DNA of 16,649 bases, from assembly GCA_964343805.1 (NCBI GenBank), contig CAYFLR010000091.1, forward strand, positions 1 through 16,649, in the 5' to 3' direction. Positions 12,949-16,649 of this stretch are shown here, piece after piece. The position numbers and the translations under genes were made by a program. The notes under the pieces were generated by a model. The model searched no databases. It was not told where the DNA came from and was given only the letters and a program-made list of their open reading frames with translations. This DNA is from CAYFLR01 sp964343805 (lineage in GTDB: Bacteria > Bdellovibrionota_B > Oligoflexia > CAYFLR01). How positions within the stretch are numbered: position 1 is the first letter of the stretch; the number at the start of each line of letters is the position of its first letter.

Positions 12949-13353
12949 TTAGAAATTAGCAATAGCTTGATGTTCTTCTGGAAAAAGGACAAAGGGGTAA
13001 TCATTAAACATGTTTTGCACTTCGGCCACCGCTTCGGAGATGGATTCAGCTAATTTGCTGCTCACCACCTGTTTTCTTTGACCCACAATGAGAGTTCTAA
13101 GAAAGGTGGGTAGATAATTGGCATCTAAGGCCATCTCTTTTTTTAATTCACTTTGATAGCTAGGCACATAAACTAATTTAAGTGCTCTCTTTAAAATAGG
13201 CGAAGACTTCAACTCCGGTAGAAGGTGAAAGTAATTTACTCGAAGTGCTCTGCACACATCGTTCAATAATACATAAACGGCATCTGAATCTTCCATTTTT
13301 ACTATTTTGAGTACGTTTCCGTAAAATTCGATTTCTTTAATAAATTGTACCAT
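12949..13353 (-). CDS. Phage-antirepressor-like protein (P22_AR_N/Bro-N-type domain)
   Basis: A 134-residue protein. Its N-terminal half follows the P22 antirepressor/Bro-N pattern: an initial strand pair (FYGNVLKIVKMEDSDAVYV), LNDVCRALRV (31-40), a helix PELKSSPILKRALK, VYVPSYQS, ANYLPTFLRTLIVGQRK and a closing helix KLAESISEAVAEVQ. In phages and related elements such domains bind DNA or repressors. No other prophage gene is nearby, so this could be a domesticated regulator. The start at 13353 has GAGGAGAG just upstream. Paired 9-bp direct repeats (13477-13496) lie upstream. The assignment is by pattern only. Confidence 0.6.
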   Translation of the reverse strand: MVQFIKEIEFYGNVLKIVKMEDSDAVYVLLNDVCRALRVNYFHLLPELKSSPILKRALKLVYVPSYQSELKKEMALDANYLPTFLRTLIVGQRKQVVSSKLAESISEAVAEVQNMFNDYPFVLFPEEHQAIANF

Positions 13354-13476
13354 TTTATCTCTCCTCTATTTGAATCCCTCAGGCTTTTTATTCCCCTCTA
13401 ACCACCTCCACAATAGCAATACAGACACTGGCCGTCTAGCCAATTCACCCCCAAATCAGGAGTTAGTCCTAACAAA

Positions 13477-13496
13477 GTGTTAAGATCGTGTTAAGA
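13477..13496. promoter_or_regulatory. Direct repeats at 11-bp spacing, possible operator
   Basis: GTGTTAAGA occurs at 13477-13485 and again at 13488-13496, exactly 11 bp apart. Direct half-sites one helical turn apart are typical of OmpR/PhoB-family regulators. It lies about 125 bp upstream of the antirepressor-like gene, between it and the TylF-like gene, so its target is not certain. Confidence 0.35.
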
Positions 13497-13525
13497 CCTT
13501 CTGTAAAAACATGGTGGAACAATTG

Positions 13526-14293
13526 CTATTGTTTGATAACCAAGGACTGCCCGGTGGGTAGAACCAAGAGGGATTGGTCTTTATCACGAAAATACTCTAA
13601 AACAGCTTGTTTCGCTCCAGGACAGGATAAAAAGCCATAATCATCAAAAAGCATGACTCCCCCCTTCACTAAGCGGGGAAAAAAGAAAGATATGGATTCC
13701 AAAGTGGACTGATAGAGATCACAATCCACATGAACAAAGCAAAATTGATCTGGAATATTAGAATCTTGCACCAATGTTTGTTTGAATGCTCCAGCATAAT
13801 ATCGAATATTTTGGTAAGAACAAAGGTAACTTTTCACCTGCTCAAAACTAGTGTCTCCCAACTCTCCCTTCTGATAGTGATCCCATTCTCCCCCTTCCAG
13901 TGGAAAACCAGAAAAGGTGTCAAAAAGGTGAAGTTGCCGCTCAGAACAAAGCTCGAAAGTCTCAGCCAGGAATTTCGCAGTTCCCCCCCGATAGACTCCT
14001 AATTCTGCCACATGCCCCCTTAACTTCTGACATCTTTTGGCAAATTGATAAATCTGATAGAGCTTGCCATTGTTCATCACCAGATGTTCTTTGCTCGCTA
14101 CCCGGTTCAGTAAGGAATTAAAATCGGAATCATCCCACCAAATATCCAACCTACGGATACCAGTAAAAAAAAAGGTAAACTCAAGCCAAAGGTTAGAAAG
14201 AGCCACTTTAAGCATTAGAAACCAGGAGTGATTAGGATTTCCAATTGCCGATCTTTTAAAGTAATTCCACCATGAGGGTATTTTCATTGTCAT
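13526..14293 (-). CDS. TylF/MycF-family O-methyltransferase
   Basis: A 255-residue SAM-dependent methyltransferase of the macrocin O-methyltransferase group, enzymes that methylate sugar hydroxyls in antibiotics or polysaccharides. Motifs: AELGVYRGGTA (motif I, 96-106), LHLFDTFSGFP (121-131), HVDCDLYQST (metal-binding Asp residues, 188-197) and MLFDDYG (214-220), with PGAKQAV after it. The N-terminal 90 residues include an aromatic-rich stretch (WLEFTFFFTGIRRLDIWW). No glycosyltransferases or antibiotic genes are in the window, so the acceptor is unknown. The start is ATG 14293, with a weak GGGAA upstream; ATG 14287 is an alternative. Confidence 0.85.
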   Translation of the reverse strand: MTMKIPSWWNYFKRSAIGNPNHSWFLMLKVALSNLWLEFTFFFTGIRRLDIWWDDSDFNSLLNRVASKEHLVMNNGKLYQIYQFAKRCQKLRGHVAELGVYRGGTAKFLAETFELCSERQLHLFDTFSGFPLEGGEWDHYQKGELGDTSFEQVKSYLCSYQNIRYYAGAFKQTLVQDSNIPDQFCFVHVDCDLYQSTLESISFFFPRLVKGGVMLFDDYGFLSCPGAKQAVLEYFRDKDQSLLVLPTGQSLVIKQ

Positions 14294-14358
14294 TTTCCCG
14301 AATATTGCATGAGAAACCTATCACTTCATTGAATCTATTGTCTATTCATAATTCACCT

Positions 14359-14375
14359 CCATTTTTCCGCGCACA
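14359..14375 (-). repeat. 17-bp inverted repeat, right copy
   Basis: Partner of 11559-11575 in opposite orientation (16 of 17 identical). Lies in the divergent region between the TylF-like gene and the carbamoyltransferase gene. Together the pair brackets the four-gene minus-strand block. Confidence 0.6.
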
Positions 14376-14412
14376 GAAAAAAGTTGACGAAATTAGTACA
14401 AATCTAAAAAAG

Positions 14413-14443
14413 TTGTAGCAAATTTCTACAGTTGTGCTATAGG
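14413..14443 (+). promoter_or_regulatory. Possible promoter and operator of the carbamoyltransferase gene
   Basis: An imperfect palindrome TGTAGCAAATTTCTACA (14414-14430) overlaps TTGTAG, and an extended -10-like TGCTATAGG follows (14435-14443). The spacing (19 bp) is longer than ideal. The leader to the ATG at 14513 would be about 65 nt and has no recognised riboswitch. Confidence 0.35.
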
Positions 14444-14512
14444 AAGGTTCGGGATAAAACCCATGTTCCAAAAGTTTCATTCAAATCTTTTATATATTTT
14501 CAAGGAGTGATC

Positions 14513-15598
14513 ATGGTTGAATATCGTCCGAGCCCTCTTAACAAAGTCCCCTGGGAAGAATTTCAAGCTCCCTACGATAAAAAATGTAATTTCTTAACAA
14601 CCAATAATAATCCCAATCACGTAATTTTCAGTCAGCAGTTTAACCGTCCTTTAATGGAAGAAATGTGTAACTTGGCCACTACCATTCGCCTGATAGCCAA
14701 AGATCAATCAGGCTTTCATTTCTTATCCAATCTTCTCTCTCATAAGAGAGCCATGCTCTATTTTGTACAGCCTTCTTCGAGAACCTTCCTCTCTTTTCAT
14801 TCGGCTTGTCAAACTCTCGGTTTAAGAATTGCTGAAACTCGTGATATGGCTACCTCCTCTGAGATCAAAGGGGAATCTCAAGTGGACACCGTTCGGACCT
14901 TAGCCAGTTATTTTGATATGATCATCATGCGTCATCCTTCCGAAGGTTTTGCAGAAAAAATTGCCTGGGCACTAGATAATTCAGATCGCCCAGTTCCCGT
15001 GATTAATGGAGGAAGTGGACGAGATCAACACCCCACTCAAGCATTACTAGATATTTATACCCTTCAACGATCCTTTGAAAATAAAGGGGGAATTGATGGT
15101 AAGAAGATTGCCATCGTAGGTGACCTGGCACGAGGTCGAACCGCCCGCTCTCTGGCTCGGCTCTTAACCCAGTTTCAAGACGTGGAACTCTATTTTGTAT
15201 CCCCTCCCAGCCTTCCCATGGGAGAAGATGTGCTAGGAGAACTGGATCAGGCTGGCTTAAAATATTTTGAAACCGATCAATTTAGAGAAGTTCTTCCCAT
15301 GGTTGATGCGGTCTACATGATGCGAATCCAAGATGAGTATGAAATTGGAGTGGACAATTCGACTATCAACTATGAAAACTTTCACATAACTGATGAATCC
15401 CTTGAGCTCTTAAAGAAAGATGCCATTATTATGCATCCCCTTCCAAGGCGAGCTGAAATCGCTGTTAGTGTTGACCGTGACCCAAGAGCCATGTACTGGC
15501 GCCAAGTAAGAAATGGTATGTGGGTAAGAACAGCACTCATAGCCAAAATTTTTGGTGTAGATGGTCTCATTCGGGATTATGTCGATCGTCAAACTTAA
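14513..15598 (+). CDS. Aspartate-carbamoyltransferase-like enzyme
   Basis: A 361-residue member of the aspartate/ornithine carbamoyltransferase superfamily, closest to ATCase. Carbamoyl-phosphate site: PSSRT (87-91), MRHP (139-142), HPTQ (173-176). The S-loop has SEIKGES (116-122) with the conserved Lys. The aspartate-side GDLARGR (203-209), YMMRIQ (R271, Q273) and HPLPRR (308-313) are present. Two changes from E. coli ATCase: the Arg in RVQKER is Tyr276 (RIQDEY), and the Asp in PRVDEI is Ala314 (PRRAEI). About 40 residues are added at the N-terminus. ATCase starts pyrimidine synthesis, but carbamate kinase lies next to it, so a catabolic or other carbamoyl acceptor is possible. The start ATG 14513 has AAGGAG 5 bp upstream. 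Confidence 0.85.
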   Translation: MVEYRPSPLNKVPWEEFQAPYDKKCNFLTTNNNPNHVIFSQQFNRPLMEEMCNLATTIRLIAKDQSGFHFLSNLLSHKRAMLYFVQPSSRTFLSFHSACQTLGLRIAETRDMATSSEIKGESQVDTVRTLASYFDMIIMRHPSEGFAEKIAWALDNSDRPVPVINGGSGRDQHPTQALLDIYTLQRSFENKGGIDGKKIAIVGDLARGRTARSLARLLTQFQDVELYFVSPPSLPMGEDVLGELDQAGLKYFETDQFREVLPMVDAVYMMRIQDEYEIGVDNSTINYENFHITDESLELLKKDAIIMHPLPRRAEIAVSVDRDPRAMYWRQVRNGMWVRTALIAKIFGVDGLIRDYVDRQT

Positions 15599-15670
15599 TC
15601 AACACTGAGGATCTGCGTTTTAGGACGCCAACTATTTACAAAACGATTTCTTCATGTTACCTTCCTGGAC

Positions 15671-16627
15671 ATGAAGAAAAATAATCTGGTGGTCCTAGCA
15701 ATTGGGGGCAACTCCCTCATAGAAGACCCTAAAAACTGCAGTGTCGAAGCTCAATACTCAACCAGTGCCAAAACCGCAAAACAAATTGCTCTTTTAGTTC
15801 AAAAAGGCTACCGGGTGGTGGTCACCCATGGAAATGGTCCTCAAGCAGGCTTTATTCTCAGAAGAAGCGAACTGGCAAGCCATGAACTCCATACCGTCCC
15901 CTTAGACTCGGTGGTGGCCGATACCCAAGGAGCCATTGGCTATCATCTCCAGATGGCCCTCCGCAATGAATTCCGTCAGTTAAAAATCAATCAACCGGTG
16001 GTTTCTATTGTGACCCAAACTTTGGTGGATGCCAATGATCCTTCACTTAAATCCCCTTCTAAACCGATCGGTTCTTTCTTTGATAAAGAGAAGGCTTTAG
16101 AGTTTGAGAAAGATTACGGTTGGAAGACAGTAGAAGATGCAGGGAGAGGCTATCGAAGAGTGGTTCCCTCACCGNNNNNNNNNNCTATTGAAATTTTAGA
16201 GTCCGACTTAATCGAAGAGATGCTTAATCAAAACAAAGTAGTCATTGCGGTGGGAGGAGGAGGAATTCCTACGGTCAAAAATGAAGAGGGAGATCTCACT
16301 GGAATGGAAGCGATCATAGACAAAGATCAGGCCTCCAGCCTCCTAGCAGACACTATTGGTGCAGATATTCTACTCATTTCCACAGCCGTTCCCGAAGTCT
16401 ATATCAATTTTGGCAAAGAGAACCAAAAGTCACTTAAAGAGATCAGCCTCACTGAGGCACAAAATTATATTAAAGAGGGGCACTTTGCCGCTGGCAGTAT
16501 GCTCCCCAAAATAGAAGCATGTATTGCTTTTGCAAATAAAGAAAAGAGAAAGGCCATTATAACCAACCCCGAAAACCTCCTACCAGCGCTAGAAAACCAG
16601 GTAGGAACCCATATCACCATGGGTTAA
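15671..16627 (+). CDS. arcC: Carbamate kinase
   Basis: A 318-residue amino-acid-kinase-fold enzyme that reversibly transfers phosphate between carbamoyl phosphate and ADP, yielding ATP and carbamate. Motifs: LAIGGNSL (9-16), THGNGPQAG (52-60), GRGYRRVVPSP before the gap, VIAVGGGGIPT, MEAIIDKDQASSLLA (nucleotide site) and GHFAAGSMLPKIEA, the family signature. Ten N bases (16175-16184) lie in the conserved PSPxP loop, and the frame continues correctly after them, so the gap size is about right and the gene is probably intact. It follows the ATCase-like gene by 72 bp, without an evident Shine-Dalgarno. A third gene start follows at 16646. Confidence 0.92.
   Translation: MKKNNLVVLAIGGNSLIEDPKNCSVEAQYSTSAKTAKQIALLVQKGYRVVVTHGNGPQAGFILRRSELASHELHTVPLDSVVADTQGAIGYHLQMALRNEFRQLKINQPVVSIVTQTLVDANDPSLKSPSKPIGSFFDKEKALEFEKDYGWKTVEDAGRGYRRVVPSPXXXXIEILESDLIEEMLNQNKVVIAVGGGGIPTVKNEEGDLTGMEAIIDKDQASSLLADTIGADILLISTAVPEVYINFGKENQKSLKEISLTEAQNYIKEGHFAAGSMLPKIEACIAFANKEKRKAIITNPENLLPALENQVGTHITMG
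16175..16184. other. Assembly gap, 10 N
   Basis: Ten undetermined bases within the carbamate kinase gene. The flanking codons line up with the family (PSP before, IEI after with four residues between), so the true sequence is likely close to 10 bp or to 10 plus a multiple of 3. Confidence 0.9.
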
Positions 16628-16645
16628 ACAATCAAGGAGATGATT

Positions 16646-16649
16646 ATGA
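16646..16649 (+). CDS. Start of a downstream gene, cut by the window edge
   Basis: AAGGAG (16634-16639), six bases, then ATG at 16646, 18 bp after the carbamate kinase stop. The spacing is ideal for a ribosome site, so a third co-transcribed gene probably begins here. Nothing can be said about its product. Confidence 0.5.

Noticed and set aside
13411..13531. 10-bp inverted repeat CAATAGCAAT / ATTGCTATTG around the 13.4-13.5 kb gap
   Set aside because: One arm overlaps the 3' end of a coding region and the arms are about 100 bp apart with low complexity; likely chance.
14384..14412. TTGACG as -35 of the carbamoyltransferase promoter
   Set aside because: No acceptable -10 box at 16-18 bp (AAAAAG is found).
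15635..15671. TTTACA-N17-TACCTT as a leaderless promoter for carbamate kinase
   Set aside because: The -10 matches only 3 of 6 and the gene may be co-transcribed with the preceding one.

Overview
The window looks like an AT-rich Gram-negative chromosome, probably a motile Bdellovibrionota/Bacteriovorax-like or other deltaproteobacterial-type organism. The hints are flagellar and chemotaxis genes, a TPR-fused receiver, a CheZ-like protein and a bacterial DNMT2 homologue. This taxonomic guess is inference; no rRNA gene is present.

Layout. (1) 1-2610 is an accessory, gene-poor and repeat-rich segment. It holds hairpins, a possible gene running off the left edge, two detached copies of the 3' end of the tRNA-Leu gene (315-333, 480-500), a 10-bp-phased TTTAC array (568-622), a brnT-brnA toxin-antitoxin pair, a complete DDE insertion sequence with recognisable ends (1278-2458), and a 38-bp direct repeat on either side (274, 2459). 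The layout suggests tRNA-targeted integration followed by decay, but no integrase is present. (2) 2610-2820 carries tRNA-Leu(UAA) and tRNA-Gly(GCC) on the minus strand, with hairpin terminators. (3) 2946-7664 is a tight minus-strand gene row: degenerate receiver-TPR protein, CheZ-like protein, SpoU/TrmH RNA methyltransferase, pgsA, DNMT2-like methyltransferase. (4) 7894-11550 is a motility block: a small possibly HPF-like gene (minus) diverges from a HAMP-less chemoreceptor and a divergent flagellin (plus). Two back-to-back sigma-28-like promoters lie between them. (5) 11588-14293 holds four minus-strand accessory genes: CPBP intramembrane protease, an unknown acidic protein, a phage P22_AR_N/Bro-like antirepressor-domain protein and a TylF-type O-methyltransferase. 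A 17-bp inverted repeat pair flanks this block. (6) 14513-16649 is plus strand: an unusual aspartate-carbamoyltransferase-like enzyme, a carbamate kinase (containing a 10-N assembly gap) and the start codon of a third gene.

How the genes fit together. Regions 3 and 4 combine signal-transduction parts (receptor, CheZ-like, receiver-TPR) with a flagellin and suggest a local motility-control set. Region 6 suggests a carbamoyl-phosphate-linked pathway in which the transferase product could feed carbamate kinase or the reverse. Region 1 is the mobile part. The points that most merit follow-up are the phased TTTAC array beside a tRNA-derived att-like site, the divergent sigma-28 promoters linking an unknown small protein to motility, the pseudo-receiver/CheZ-like pair, the bacterial DNMT2, and the altered ATCase paired with carbamate kinase.
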